Positions 37,408 through 47,130 are shown, numbered from the stretch's first letter. The stretch is 64,000 bases of DNA from Enterococcus sp. BWR-S5 (GCF_016745255.1 NZ_JADOEQ010000013.1:1-64000), one strand, 5' to 3'. A program made the numbers and translations. Notes: generated by a model not told the origin, from the letters alone.

Positions 37408-38721
37408 TTATTTTCTTTCAGCAGCCCATTTATCCTGCGCTGTCTTCAGCACTTCTTCCCAAGTTGCTTCACCGGCAACATATTTCTGAATTTGTGCGCC
37501 TAATGTTTGTTCTCCCCAGCCGGAAGGGTAGCCCATAAACACCCAGCCAGTTGTTTTGCCTTCAGTGTAATACGTGTAGACATCCTTAGACAATGGATCA
37601 GAGATTTTGTCTGTATCATAGCCTTCATATGCCGGTACAAATTTGAAATCTTCTAAAACAATTTGCTTACCTTCATCTGTCGTATATAGATAATCCAAGA
37701 AGTCTTTCGCAGCTTGTACTTCTTCATCAGAGCCGTTCGGATTCACACCCCAATACATTGGTACGCCTACCGGAATCGTCCCTTCTGTTACACCATCGAT
37801 TGGAATCGGCAGCAATCCGATATTTTCAGTCGCCAATTCTTTATCAATTTCTTCAATTGTTGTATAAACCCAGTTTCCTTGTTGTGTCATTGCTACTTTT
37901 CCATTAGAGAATAATTGCTCAACTTGTTGTGAGTAGTCCAAGCTGTTTGTTGGTTGAACAGAGTATTTGTTGGAAATATCAATATATTTCTTAAATTGAT
38001 CGCCATATTTGAACTCTACTGTATCTGATTCAAAAGCCTTCATCACATCATTATCAAACTCAGCATTTAAAAAGGCGTTCGAGCCTTGCAGTCCAGTTAT
38101 CCATTGTTCTTTTGCGGCTAAGGCAAATGGTGCATCAATCCCAAGCTCGTCTTTCTTTCCGTCCAACGTTTTTGCAGCTGCTTCCAAATCATCTAAGGTT
38201 GTAATACTTTCTGCATCAATTCCTGCTTCCTTGAAAATTTCTTTATTGTAAAGAACGCCATAGCCTTCAATGTTATATGGCAAGCCCAAAACCTTACCGT
38301 CCTTCGTTGCCCCTGCCAACGTTCCTTCCAATGCTTGCTTCGCAGACCCTGTATCACTTAAATCTGCCAGGCTGTCAATCCACATATCTACATCTTCCGG
38401 ACCGCCAATGTTATAAATATCAGGTTCATTTCCAGATGAGAACTTAGATTTCAAAGCCGCACCGTAATCAGAACCGCCACCTACAGTTTCTACATTGATT
38501 TTTACATCCGGATGCTCTTCTTCATATTTTTTTGCCAACTCCTCGAACTGATCCTTGAATTCTACTTTAAATTGAAAAATATCGACCGTTGTCTTTCCAT
38601 CAGACGATCCGCCATTTGAACCACCTGCTGAATCTGATGCATTGCCGCATGCTGCTAAGCCAAGAGCAACACCTGATGCCAGTAAACCTAAACCAATTTT
38701 TTTCCAGTTTCTTTTATTCAT
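37408..38721 (-). CDS. malE: Maltose/maltodextrin-binding lipoprotein MalE-like
   Basis: The 437-residue protein has a lipoprotein signal peptide with lipobox LAAC (Cys about residue 25), a Ser/Gly-rich linker and an extracellular solute-binding domain (family 1: EFKDQFEELAKKYEEEHPDV early, NGKVAMTQQGNW in the middle, MGYPSGWGEQT late). First gene of the maltose operon. Promoter, MalR-like operators and a cre lie upstream. Maltodextrin specificity is inferred from the operon partners. Confidence 0.87.
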   Translation of the reverse strand: MNKRNWKKIGLGLLASGVALGLAACGNASDSAGGSNGGSSDGKTTVDIFQFKVEFKDQFEELAKKYEEEHPDVKINVETVGGGSDYGAALKSKFSSGNEPDIYNIGGPEDVDMWIDSLADLSDTGSAKQALEGTLAGATKDGKVLGLPYNIEGYGVLYNKEIFKEAGIDAESITTLDDLEAAAKTLDGKKDELGIDAPFALAAKEQWITGLQGSNAFLNAEFDNDVMKAFESDTVEFKYGDQFKKYIDISNKYSVQPTNSLDYSQQVEQLFSNGKVAMTQQGNWVYTTIEEIDKELATENIGLLPIPIDGVTEGTIPVGVPMYWGVNPNGSDEEVQAAKDFLDYLYTTDEGKQIVLEDFKFVPAYEGYDTDKISDPLSKDVYTYYTEGKTTGWVFMGYPSGWGEQTLGAQIQKYVAGEATWEEVLKTAQDKWAAERK

Positions 38722-38760
38722 TTTAGTTCCCCCAGAGTTATTTTTTTGACATCCTCATTG

Positions 38761-38774
38761 TGCAATCGATTGCG
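38761..38774. promoter_or_regulatory. MalR-like operator 1
   Basis: TGCAATCGATTGCG contains the perfect 12-bp palindrome GCAATCGATTGC. It lies about 40-55 nt downstream of the predicted malE transcription start, suited to block elongation. Confidence 0.6.
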
Positions 38775-38780
38775 TTATTT

Positions 38781-38794
38781 TGCAAGCGTTTTTA
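38781..38794. promoter_or_regulatory. cre site for CcpA upstream of malE
   Basis: TGCAAGCGTTTTTA matches the cre consensus (TGNAANCGNTNNCA) except one position; located between the predicted start site and operator 1. Confidence 0.55.
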
Positions 38795-38822
38795 TGATGT
38801 TACCGATAACAGGATTCCAAAG

Positions 38823-38850
38823 AATATAATCTAGTAATATTACAAGTAAA
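38823..38850 (-). promoter_or_regulatory. malE promoter
   Basis: On the minus strand TTTACT (38845-38850), 16-bp spacer, TATATT (38823-38828). The leader to the malE ATG is about 95 nt. Confidence 0.5.
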
Positions 38851-38910
38851 GATAACCTTACTATTCAATTTGAGAATCTTCAAGATAGAAAATAGAATTC
38901 CATTCATTAC

Positions 38911-38922
38911 GCAATCGAATGC
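38911..38922. promoter_or_regulatory. MalR-like operator 2
   Basis: GCAATCGAATGC is a one-step variant of operator 1 and lies about 60 bp upstream of the -35. Two spaced operators allow repression by looping. Confidence 0.5.
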
Positions 38923-38984
38923 ATTAATATTTAGCAGGCCACTTACGCCCATTCTTAATCAGCAAATTAATCAGAAATAAGTGC

Positions 38985-39024
38985 AAAACAACAGCCTTAC
39001 CGAATTCGGCAAGGCTGTTGTTTT
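38985..39024 (-). terminator. Terminator after the FtsX-type ABC permease
   Basis: AAAACAACAGCCTT-a-CCGAATTCGG-c-AAGGCTGTTGTTTT, a long near-perfect hairpin; it ends the minus-strand ABC transcript and lies upstream of the maltose operon. Confidence 0.75.
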
Positions 39025-39029
39025 CTTAC

Positions 39030-41507
39030 TTATTCCGCTCCCCTGATACGTTCAATGACCGGTTCTCTATTAACTAACGAAGTAGTGACTGCGGTTAAGA
39101 CCAACTGAATAACAACGACAATTACTACCAATAGAATTACCTGTATAACGGGATAATAATATTCTCTTATTTGCATCAAGCGATTCGCTGCCGCAAATGA
39201 ATAGACCATATAGCCAAGCAGACTGCCAAACACAACCGATGTTCCGGTAATGCCGAAAGCATAAAATAGACCTTCTGACTGAAGCATTCGCTTCATCTGC
39301 TTATTGGACATTCCAATCGCCTGCATGACGCCAAGTTCTTTCTTACGAGTAAGAATACTATCGATGGTTGTATTAATCAGATTCATGATTCCAACAACGC
39401 CCAGAATAGCCATGATTCCATAGCCCGCACCATTAATCAACAGCATGATTGACTCCCATTGAGTCACGGCCTCTTGGTAAGTCTCCAGTTCAATTACCTC
39501 ATTCTCGGAAACGATTTCCGACAGAGCTGTTTTCACCTTCGATTCCTGTTTCGGCTGCACTTTGATATCATAATAGTTGGTTAGATTATTATCTGACATT
39601 CCTTGAATACTGTTATTCGAACTGATAAAGGTGCTGTAATTACTCTGCGCCTGAGTAAATTCGCCAATGGCTGCGATTTTTAATTTTTTAGTATGGCTGC
39701 TTTCGCCATCAAAAATCGTCGTTTCCAACACATCACCAATTTCCGCTTCTGGATAATTGTTGGCAAAAATATCACTGGCGATAACAGCTTCTCCACTCGT
39801 TAGCTCTTCATAAGTGATACTGCCTTCCTTTATGTTTGATTGCAACTTCTTAAACTGCTCTTCATCAACACCAGTTATAGAAACACCTAATGCCTCTCCG
39901 GTATAAGAATCTGTCAATGCAGGTATCTCGCCATTTATCATCAAATGAGCTTCTATCGCTTCCACTCCCGGAATCGCAGCAATCCGTTCCTTCATTGCTT
40001 CATCAAGCGGATTGTTCTGCTGCATCATCTTCCATTCACGCTCAGGATTCATCTTATCTCCACTCCAGTGTTCAAGGGAAAGTCTAAAATCTTCGGCAAT
40101 CGAATCTCTAGCAATTTGACTTGGCTGCATACAATTGAAAACTGTAGAAACGACCACAAATAGAATACCTATCGTTCCTAACGAGAAAATCGTCATCAAT
40201 GTCCGCTTCTTATTTCTGGAAAGTGTTGCACCAGCAAGTTTTTCCAAGGTAATATCAATGAAACCTTGACGTTGCGTCTGCTTGCTTGCAGATTGTCCTG
40301 TGTATCGCATCGCTTCGATTGGCAGAATTTTCCCAGCCTGCCGCATTGGCTTCAACGAAGAAACAAGAACTGTTACCAAGCTAACGGCAATCGTCAAAGC
40401 AACAATCCACGGAAGAATCAACTGAACTTCACCATTTTCCAAGGTTTCCTTCATCACCTTCAAAGAGACAGTCCCATCCATAAAGGACAACATAATTCTA
40501 TTGAAAAAGAGTGTTGTGCTGATTATCCCAATAAGCAACCCGATTGGAATTGCGGCTCCTGCAACAATCAAGTTCTCTCGTAGGACCGCTTGACGAATCT
40601 GTCTTTTCGTTGCACCCAGCGCTTTCAGCTTACCGAACTCCTGCACTTTATTAATCAAAGAGACATAATAAATACTATAAATGGTTAATGCACCGGCAAT
40701 TACAATGATAACGACCAATACAGCCATTCCGCTCAAAAAGCTTGGATCAACATAATTGGCAAACAGGTACTCGCTGTTCACAACAACATCATCGTCTTGC
40801 ACACCAAAGGAACGACCAATCTCTTCGCACATTTCCTCAATTGCATCTGTCGAGGTTGACATATTCTCTGACAAACGAACCATGACACGATAGTTGCGCT
40901 CAGCTTCGGGAATTATTGCCTGCATGACTTCCGTAGAAACCAGCATTGAGAAAACACCCTTTTTACTGCCTTCTTCACTATCAGGAAGGATACCGACTAG
41001 CTTAAATACGCCCTCTTTTTCCAAGCTCAGCCCGTCAGCTTCGTTACTTTGATAAGCGAGACTGATTTCATCCCCTACCTCGACTTGAGAATAGCCCCAT
41101 CTGCGTAATGTTTCTTTAGTCATCGCAACTTCATTACCTGCTTTTGGCGCTGCTCCCTCTACAAACTCAGCCTTATTCAGCTCCTGAGCCGTTTCATCCA
41201 TATACATGATATAGAACTCAGACTCACCGATGCTGCTTTGACCGATATCCTGTCGCAATCCGGCTTTCTCGATTGCCGCATGCTGAAACAGCTCGTTCTT
41301 CTTTTCTTCCGAGATATTTCGGTACATCGCATGCCAAGTAGGATAGGTTTTGTTCACCACATGATTCTGTACATTTACTACACCAATACCGATTGTTATT
41401 ACCAGAAAAATCAACACCGTTGTTAAAACAACCGCAATTGCAGAGAGCAGATTTTTCCCTTTATGATACTTCGCATTTGCCCAGGCAAGTGAATTAATTG
41501 TCTTCAT
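39030..41507 (-). CDS. FtsX-type ABC transporter permease (MacB-like family)
   Basis: The 825-residue protein has an N-terminal membrane helix, a large extracellular domain (about 45-245), three helices around 258-385 with the typical EFGKLKALGATKRQIRQAV coupling segment, a second extracellular domain and three C-terminal helices with KKELGVMQAIGMSNKQMKRM. This duplicated FtsX layout is usual for antimicrobial-peptide resistance or lipoprotein-related transporters. The ATPase gene is one base upstream and the two-component system genes follow upstream, so it is probably induced by an extracellular signal such as a cationic peptide (inference). Confidence 0.87.
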   Translation of the reverse strand: MKTINSLAWANAKYHKGKNLLSAIAVVLTTVLIFLVITIGIGVVNVQNHVVNKTYPTWHAMYRNISEEKKNELFQHAAIEKAGLRQDIGQSSIGESEFYIMYMDETAQELNKAEFVEGAAPKAGNEVAMTKETLRRWGYSQVEVGDEISLAYQSNEADGLSLEKEGVFKLVGILPDSEEGSKKGVFSMLVSTEVMQAIIPEAERNYRVMVRLSENMSTSTDAIEEMCEEIGRSFGVQDDDVVVNSEYLFANYVDPSFLSGMAVLVVIIVIAGALTIYSIYYVSLINKVQEFGKLKALGATKRQIRQAVLRENLIVAGAAIPIGLLIGIISTTLFFNRIMLSFMDGTVSLKVMKETLENGEVQLILPWIVALTIAVSLVTVLVSSLKPMRQAGKILPIEAMRYTGQSASKQTQRQGFIDITLEKLAGATLSRNKKRTLMTIFSLGTIGILFVVVSTVFNCMQPSQIARDSIAEDFRLSLEHWSGDKMNPEREWKMMQQNNPLDEAMKERIAAIPGVEAIEAHLMINGEIPALTDSYTGEALGVSITGVDEEQFKKLQSNIKEGSITYEELTSGEAVIASDIFANNYPEAEIGDVLETTIFDGESSHTKKLKIAAIGEFTQAQSNYSTFISSNNSIQGMSDNNLTNYYDIKVQPKQESKVKTALSEIVSENEVIELETYQEAVTQWESIMLLINGAGYGIMAILGVVGIMNLINTTIDSILTRKKELGVMQAIGMSNKQMKRMLQSEGLFYAFGITGTSVVFGSLLGYMVYSFAAANRLMQIREYYYPVIQVILLVVIVVVIQLVLTAVTTSLVNREPVIERIRGAE

Positions 41508-42167
41508 TTAACTCACCCGCCCGTCTTCAATCCGAATCACTCGATCCGCCATCTGGGCAATCGCTTCGTCATGGGTAATCATAATTAAGGTCTGCCCAAA
41601 GCTCTCAACAGAATGCTTCAGCAATGACATAACCTCCAGCTCTGTCTTGGTGTCAAGATTTCCTGTAGGCTCATCTGCCAATATAATAGCCGGACGAGCA
41701 GCAATTGCTCGAGCAATCGCTACACGCTGCTGCTGACCACCGGATAACATACTTGGAAGTGCCTTTTTCTTTTCCAAGATATCTATTTTCTTCAAAAGGT
41801 CGTCAACAAATTCGACATCTACCTTTCGATTATCCAAGCCAAGCGGAAGCACAACATTTTCCCAAACATTCAGTGACGGAATCAAATTATAGCTTTGAAA
41901 AATAAAGCCGATTTTTTGGCGACGGAATTTTGCCAACGCCTCATCCTTCATTTCAAACACATTTTTTCCATCAATATATATTTCACCTGAGTCAGGGCGA
42001 TCCAAACCGCCAATTAAGTTCAGTAAGGTACTCTTCCCAGAGCCGGATTTACCAATGATTGCGACAAACTCCCCTTTTTTTACTTCCAAGCTTGTATGGT
42101 CTACAGCTTTGACAACTGTACCGCCATCGCTATAGTGCTTTACCAGATTATTGATTTTCAATACCAT
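41508..42167 (-). CDS. ABC transporter ATP-binding protein (MacB/LolD type)
   Basis: The 219-residue ATPase shows Walker A GKSGSGKST (39-47), signature LSGGQQQRVAIA, Walker B IILADEPTGNLD and the switch His in ITHDEA. It belongs to the MacB/LolD/FtsE group that partners FtsX-type permeases. Its stop is directly followed by the permease start. The two-component system lies 150 bp upstream. Confidence 0.88.
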   Translation of the reverse strand: MVLKINNLVKHYSDGGTVVKAVDHTSLEVKKGEFVAIIGKSGSGKSTLLNLIGGLDRPDSGEIYIDGKNVFEMKDEALAKFRRQKIGFIFQSYNLIPSLNVWENVVLPLGLDNRKVDVEFVDDLLKKIDILEKKKALPSMLSGGQQQRVAIARAIAARPAIILADEPTGNLDTKTELEVMSLLKHSVESFGQTLIMITHDEAIAQMADRVIRIEDGRVS

Positions 42168-42317
42168 TTGTTTATTCCCTCTTTTCTTTTTCTAAACTCA
42201 GTGTACAGAAGGAATCTTTCATTTTCTTGTCAACGAACATAACAAGTTTGTAAGAAAATAACAATCTGCCTTTCTATTCTCGAAAATTCACCTCGCCAGC
42301 TGTTTTAAACCTGCCGC

Positions 42318-43484
42318 TTACGATTTAATTACGGTAGTGTTTATATTCAATGCTAATGGAATGGTCAGCTGAAAGTTGGCTCCTTGCGGCTGGCAATCCT
42401 TCATCATAATGATTCCGCCTTGTTCCTCAATGATTTTACGCGCTAAATATAGCCCAACACCTGAGCCTTCGTTTTCAAGAACAGTAGCGTTCTTTCCACG
42501 GTAGAAGCGGCGATAGATTAAGTTCACCTCTTCTTTGGGAATCCCCGGCCCCTCATCCATCACTTCGATCAGAGCATAGCTTGGAAGAATTGTTCCCCTC
42601 ACTGTAACAGCTGTTCTTTTCGGTGAATACTTTATCGCATTTTCCAAAATATTACTGACAGCTTCAGTTGTCCACTTTCTATCAGCAATAATCAAATGAT
42701 CCGCTTCTATATCTACCTCTATTTCAATGTCTTTGTTCAAGGCTTTCATGATTAAACTACTGACAACCTGAGTTACCAGCTCTTTCAGAGAAAAGGCAGT
42801 TGGCTCTATACTGATTAACTCTGCTTCAAGCTGAGAAAGCTTAGCCATTGAATCCAGCATTAAATCCAGCTTATCAATTTGATTGCTTCCCTGCATAAAA
42901 AACTGTTGCCTTTCTTCTATCGAAAAGCTGTCGGAACCAGCAATTTCTAGGCTCATTTTCAACGAGGCAATTGGTGTTTTCAGCTGATGCGTAATGTCTG
43001 TAATTACAGCTTTGACATTCTCTTCTTCAGACTTTCTCCGTTCAAGAAGAACTGCATTCCGTCGCTTTTCCTCTTCAAATCGTTCGGATAGTAACAGTAA
43101 ATTTGATTCAAGCGTTTTTTGTTGTTTTCGACTGATCCACCAGATGACTAAAAGCAGCAGACCACTGATGGAAAGGATAAGTACCATCCGAAATAGAAAG
43201 CGTTGCAAATTCTGCTGTTGGCGGGTGTCCTGAAAAGAGTACCCATATTTGTCTTCCAGACGTTCACCTTCAGCTACTTTGCTTTCATCCAACGCGGATT
43301 CAAAACCCGCAACAACTGTCGCTTCATCCAGCATATCAGCTTGCGCAAAACTGCCTAAAGCCTGTCGGTTATCTATGAGGGTTCGCCTAGCCAAGTCCTG
43401 ATAGTTCAGAAACAATGCTCCTGTGATTACTGCTATGATTAACAGAAAAAGCACTGTTAGAGCTTTTGAACCTCGCTGACCCAT
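42318..43484 (-). CDS. Sensor histidine kinase
   Basis: The 388-residue protein has two membrane helices (about 8-27 and 98-118) enclosing a 70-residue extracellular sensor loop, a HisKA domain with phospho-acceptor His166 (DITHQLKTP), and an ATPase domain with NILENAIKYS (N box), DEGPGIP (G1) and GSGVGLYLAR (G2). Its start overlaps the response-regulator stop by 28 bp. Adjacent to an FtsX-type ABC transporter, its likely target. GGAG ribosome site. Confidence 0.9.
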   Translation of the reverse strand: MGQRGSKALTVLFLLIIAVITGALFLNYQDLARRTLIDNRQALGSFAQADMLDEATVVAGFESALDESKVAEGERLEDKYGYSFQDTRQQQNLQRFLFRMVLILSISGLLLLVIWWISRKQQKTLESNLLLLSERFEEEKRRNAVLLERRKSEEENVKAVITDITHQLKTPIASLKMSLEIAGSDSFSIEERQQFFMQGSNQIDKLDLMLDSMAKLSQLEAELISIEPTAFSLKELVTQVVSSLIMKALNKDIEIEVDIEADHLIIADRKWTTEAVSNILENAIKYSPKRTAVTVRGTILPSYALIEVMDEGPGIPKEEVNLIYRRFYRGKNATVLENEGSGVGLYLARKIIEEQGGIIMMKDCQPQGANFQLTIPLALNINTTVIKS

Positions 43485-44131
43485 ATGTAGCCAACTCCTC
43501 TCACTGTTTTGATTTTCTCTTTGCCGATTTTTTGTCTCAAACGGCTGATATTTACAGATACCGTATTACTGTCCACATACTCTCCTTTATTATCCCAAAT
43601 CTTTTCAAGAAGCTGTTCCTGCGTCAAAATTTGCTTGGGATTTTCCATAAAATATGCAAGCATCTGTATTTCTGTTTTACTTAATTGCGCCAACTCATTT
43701 TCAATAAACACCTTCATCTCAGAAATATTCAAACGGATATTGTCTGAGGAAAACACCTTTGATTTACCATCCGGAAGGCGTTTAATCAACGCGTTTACTT
43801 TAGAAATTAACACCATCAGACTGAACGGCTTCGTTACATAGTCATCCGCTCCATGCTCATAACCCGAAACGATATCGTATTCTTGATTATACGAGGTCAG
43901 CATAATGATGATAACTCTCGACTTTTGCCGAATCTCTTTACAGAAATCCAAACCATTGCCATCCGGCAGCGATATATCACTGATAACCAAATTGATTTCT
44001 TCAGAACCAAACATCTTTTCCGCTTCTCTAATCGTTTTACAGGAGAACACTTCGTATCCTTCTTTCACCAGACACAACGTAATCCCTTGGTTCAAATTCG
44101 CATCATCTTCTAACAATAAAATCTTTTTCAT
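43457..44131 (-). CDS. OmpR-family response regulator
   Basis: The 224-residue protein has the acidic pair LEDD (7-10), phospho-acceptor Asp52 in VISDISLPDGNG and the conserved Lys in DDYVTKPFS, then an OmpR winged helix ending TVRGVGYIW. It probably activates the downstream ABC transporter genes. A TGC-TATATT extended -10 lies upstream on the minus strand. Confidence 0.9.
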   Translation of the reverse strand: MKKILLLEDDANLNQGITLCLVKEGYEVFSCKTIREAEKMFGSEEINLVISDISLPDGNGLDFCKEIRQKSRVIIIMLTSYNQEYDIVSGYEHGADDYVTKPFSLMVLISKVNALIKRLPDGKSKVFSSDNIRLNISEMKVFIENELAQLSKTEIQMLAYFMENPKQILTQEQLLEKIWDNKGEYVDSNTVSVNISRLRQKIGKEKIKTVRGVGYIWVSEVQKL

Positions 44132-44453
44132 ACATGACTCCCCTAAATGTCGTTTTATTACATCCGTTATCTAATAATATAGCAAATAACCACTGACTAC
44201 GCAGTAGCTATTTTCAGAAGTATTTAAATTGTCTTACTTAGCCAGTTCTTTAGGTTTTCTGGCAGCTCCAGTTAAAAATACATGTTCTCACTTTTTACAG
44301 CTATTCTATAGATGAGAATGAAACAAAGTTTCTTTAAATTTAGCTGAAGAGGCTTGTATTATGAAGAAAAAAGGAGTTAAATAAGTGAGGAGTTTCAAGC
44401 ATTTATTCAAGAGTTTTACATGCGCATACTGTACAAGCAAGGAGACCTAATTA
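44132..44453. other. Intergenic region between divergent genes
   Basis: Holds the probable response-regulator promoter (minus TGCTATATT at about 44176-44184). No clear palindrome or terminator, and no classical Zur-like box is seen upstream of the DUF318 gene. Confidence 0.35.
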
Positions 44454-45371
44454 ATGGAGCATATATTGCCAAATTCTGTCCTGCAAATGAGTACGATTTT
44501 CCTTTCTATCGTCATCGAGGCTTTTCCTTTTGTTTTATTAGGCTGCCTCATTTCCGGTGCCATTCACGTTTTTTTAACGCCAGAGCGAGTGATTCGGCTC
44601 CTACCAAAAAACAAGGTGCTGTCTATCTTCCTTGGTAGTATCTTAGGTTTTTTCTTTCCGTCCTGTGAATGCGGAATCGTGCCGATTGTTCATCAATTTT
44701 TAAAGAAAGGTGTTCCAGCATACACCGCCTTTGCTTTCATGCTTACGGCACCGATTATCAACCCTATTGTGCTATTTTCGACCTATATCGCCTTTAGCAA
44801 TTCTCTGCAATTTGTGTTTTGGCGCGTAGGCGGTAGCTTTCTGATTGCCTTTGCTGTTGGATTCTGGCTTGCCTTCATCAATAAAGAAGAGATTCTATTA
44901 GCAACTATTGATTCTGACGTCTCGATTGAGAAAGAAGCTTGTTCAACACAGCCATTACATGCACCTAAAGCTTCTTTCCTTTCGAAATCTAAAGAAGTCC
45001 TAACACATGGCATCGATGAATTCTTTGATACAGGCCGCTACCTGATTATTGGTGCCTTATTGGCAGCTGCTATGCAAACCTACTTACCTACAGCAGCAAT
45101 TCTCCAGCTGGGACAAACAAAGCTTTTGGCGATTGCCGTTATGATTCTGATGGCATTTGTTCTCTCCCTTTGTTCAGAAGCCGATGCCTTCATTGGCTCC
45201 TCTCTACTAAGCCTGTTTGGTACAGGTCCGGTTGTAGGCTTTCTCGTCTTTGGACCAATGGTGGATATCAAGAATCTACTAATGATGAAACGTTATTTCA
45301 AAGGGGCATTTATGCTTAAGTTCGTCGGTCTGATTACACTTTTAGCGGCCGCCTACGCCTATCTTATTTAA
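44454..45371 (+). CDS. DUF318 (YraQ/YcgR-type) permease
   Basis: The 305-residue protein has eight or so membrane helices and two halves of DUF318: EAFPFVLLGCLISG, then FFPSCECGIVPIVHQFLKKG with a conserved CxC, and later SLCSEADAFIGSSLL. The family is predicted to move small solutes; the paired TIGR03943 gene is the conserved neighbour as in B. subtilis ycgR-ycgQ. Substrate not known. GGAG ribosome site; the next gene starts 12 bp after the stop. Confidence 0.82.
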   Translation: MEHILPNSVLQMSTIFLSIVIEAFPFVLLGCLISGAIHVFLTPERVIRLLPKNKVLSIFLGSILGFFFPSCECGIVPIVHQFLKKGVPAYTAFAFMLTAPIINPIVLFSTYIAFSNSLQFVFWRVGGSFLIAFAVGFWLAFINKEEILLATIDSDVSIEKEACSTQPLHAPKASFLSKSKEVLTHGIDEFFDTGRYLIIGALLAAAMQTYLPTAAILQLGQTKLLAIAVMILMAFVLSLCSEADAFIGSSLLSLFGTGPVVGFLVFGPMVDIKNLLMMKRYFKGAFMLKFVGLITLLAAAYAYLI

Positions 45372-45383
45372 GGAGGGAAACGT

Positions 45384-46223
45384 ATGATTCGCTTTATTAT
45401 CTTTGCCGGATATGGCTTATTGATGATGTCTTTACAAATTTCCGGAAAGCTTAACCAATATATCAATATCCATTACCGTTATCTTGCCCTGTTATCGATG
45501 GCATTATCCTTGATTCTGGCAGTTTTTCAATTGGTTCTCTGGACAAAAAATGATAAAGAGAATCACAGCAGCCATGAACACCATGATGACCATCATCACA
45601 AACAGAAGCCTTTGCAGCAATTATGGGCTTACCTGCTGCTTTCGCTTCCTCTGATTGTCGGTTTTGCCTTCCCAACCGTCAGCTTGGATACAACGATTGT
45701 CGAGGCAAAGGGATTTCAATTTCCTCTAAGCAAGGAGTCCACAGGCGATCCCGATATCCAGACACAATACTTGAAGCCAGACACCAGCATTTTCTTTGAA
45801 AAATCTGATTATGACCGGCAAATGCAAGAATTGATGGCTGAATATGAAAATAAAGAGGTCATTTCAATCACTGATGACAATTATTTAGAGGTGATGGAGC
45901 TGATTTATAATTACCCCAGTGATTTTTTAGGAAAAACGGTGTCATTCCAAGGCTTTGTTTTCCACTCAAAAGACGATACTGTCGAAAATAGTTTTGTTTT
46001 TCGTTTTGGTATCATCCATTGTGTCGCTGATGCCGGTGTTTTCGGTTTACTTACTCACCTGCCAGAAGGTACAACATTGGATAATAATGATTGGGTTAAG
46101 TTGGAGGGAACAATCACAACAGATTACTATCATCCATTTAAACGAACGCTGCCAATCATGACTGTTAATACTGTTAAAAAAATTGAACCACCGGAAAATG
46201 AATATGTCTATCGGACATTTTAA
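45384..46223 (+). CDS. TIGR03943 family membrane protein (YcgQ-like), His-rich linker
   Basis: The 279-residue protein has two or three N-terminal membrane helices with a His/Asp-rich segment HEHHDDHHHKQ (about 64-76) between them, a hydrophobic helix at about 80-98, and an extracellular C-terminal domain (FHSKDDTVENSFVFRFGIIHC). Co-operonic with the DUF318 permease, an arrangement conserved in Firmicutes. The His cluster suggests metal binding, but no function has been shown to my knowledge. Confidence 0.82.
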   Translation: MIRFIIFAGYGLLMMSLQISGKLNQYINIHYRYLALLSMALSLILAVFQLVLWTKNDKENHSSHEHHDDHHHKQKPLQQLWAYLLLSLPLIVGFAFPTVSLDTTIVEAKGFQFPLSKESTGDPDIQTQYLKPDTSIFFEKSDYDRQMQELMAEYENKEVISITDDNYLEVMELIYNYPSDFLGKTVSFQGFVFHSKDDTVENSFVFRFGIIHCVADAGVFGLLTHLPEGTTLDNNDWVKLEGTITTDYYHPFKRTLPIMTVNTVKKIEPPENEYVYRTF

Positions 46224-46251
46224 AAACAAAAAACTAGTTAGAACATATTGA

Positions 46252-46290
46252 ATAAGAGTGGACGGCCGTTGGCTCCCACTCTTTTCTCTA
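46252..46290 (+). terminator. Terminator of the DUF318 operon
   Basis: AAGAGTGG...CCCACTCTT hairpin with GGCCGTTGGC-containing loop, followed by TTCTC. Confidence 0.5.
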
Positions 46291-46483
46291 CTCTCAAACC
46301 AAATGAACAGGTCCTAAGACGCTATATTACTACGAACTCTTCCATCTCTAACCAATGAATTGCTAAGAATTGAAGGGCTCGGTCCTCAAGATAAAACATT
46401 TCTATTCCAGTAATTACTCGTCGCAAGGAGAGGCTTTGCACGACCTGATATCGGAAAGCTTTCTAACCAATCTTTCCATCTCC

Positions 46484-46942
46484 TTATTCCCCACTATCCT
46501 TCATACGAATATAAGTAACTGGTTTAGATAATCCATCAGTCTTAGGATGCTTCACTACGTTTACACCGGAATGATAAGTCAGCTGATTTTCATTTAGAAA
46601 ATAAAAGAAATAGCGATTGTTTTCATTTAACGAAAGGCAATCCATCTTATCTCTTTCAAGCGAATCTATCACCATCACATAGCTACTTCCCTCCGAGTCT
46701 CCATCAGAAAAGCTTGTCACAATGAGCTTATCCTCCCCTTGCTTTACAACCTCTAAATATTGTTGCCATTCTTCCCCATCAGATGCCCATTTTCCAAGAT
46801 AGCGATCCAGCGAAGCCATATCTACTGACACATCAGATTCCTCAGTACCGCTAATTTCATGTCCGCTTTTCTGTTCAATATATGAGCAACCAGTCAAAAT
46901 CAACACAAATCCAACACAGATTCCCAACACACTTCGTTTCAT
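46484..46942 (-). CDS. Lipoprotein of unknown function
   Basis: The 152-residue product has a signal peptide with lipobox LTGC (Cys19) and a soluble domain with DRYLGKWASDGEEW near residue 46, an arrangement like small lipocalin-type or DUF-type surface lipoproteins. No family is recognised. GGGAG ribosome site. Single gene facing the GntR gene tail to tail on the other side. Confidence 0.65.
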   Translation of the reverse strand: MKRSVLGICVGFVLILTGCSYIEQKSGHEISGTEESDVSVDMASLDRYLGKWASDGEEWQQYLEVVKQGEDKLIVTSFSDGDSEGSSYVMVIDSLERDKMDCLSLNENNRYFFYFLNENQLTYHSGVNVVKHPKTDGLSKPVTYIRMKDSGE

Positions 46943-47130
46943 TTTAGAACTCCCTTAGCCTTATTATTTCTACAATACTATTATAGTATAGTGTGCATCC
47001 TTCTTTTTCAATCCCTTCAGATACAGTACTTTAACAGCCAGGAAACAATAGAACAAATCCAAAGAGTTTTGCCTTTTCCAAAGAGATATCTCCTACAATT
47101 CATCTTATGATTAATTTTTAACTACCCAAT

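Noticed and set aside
44363-44380. Short ATG frame after GTATTATG near 44361
   Set aside because: Only 7 codons before a stop; not a plausible gene or attenuator.
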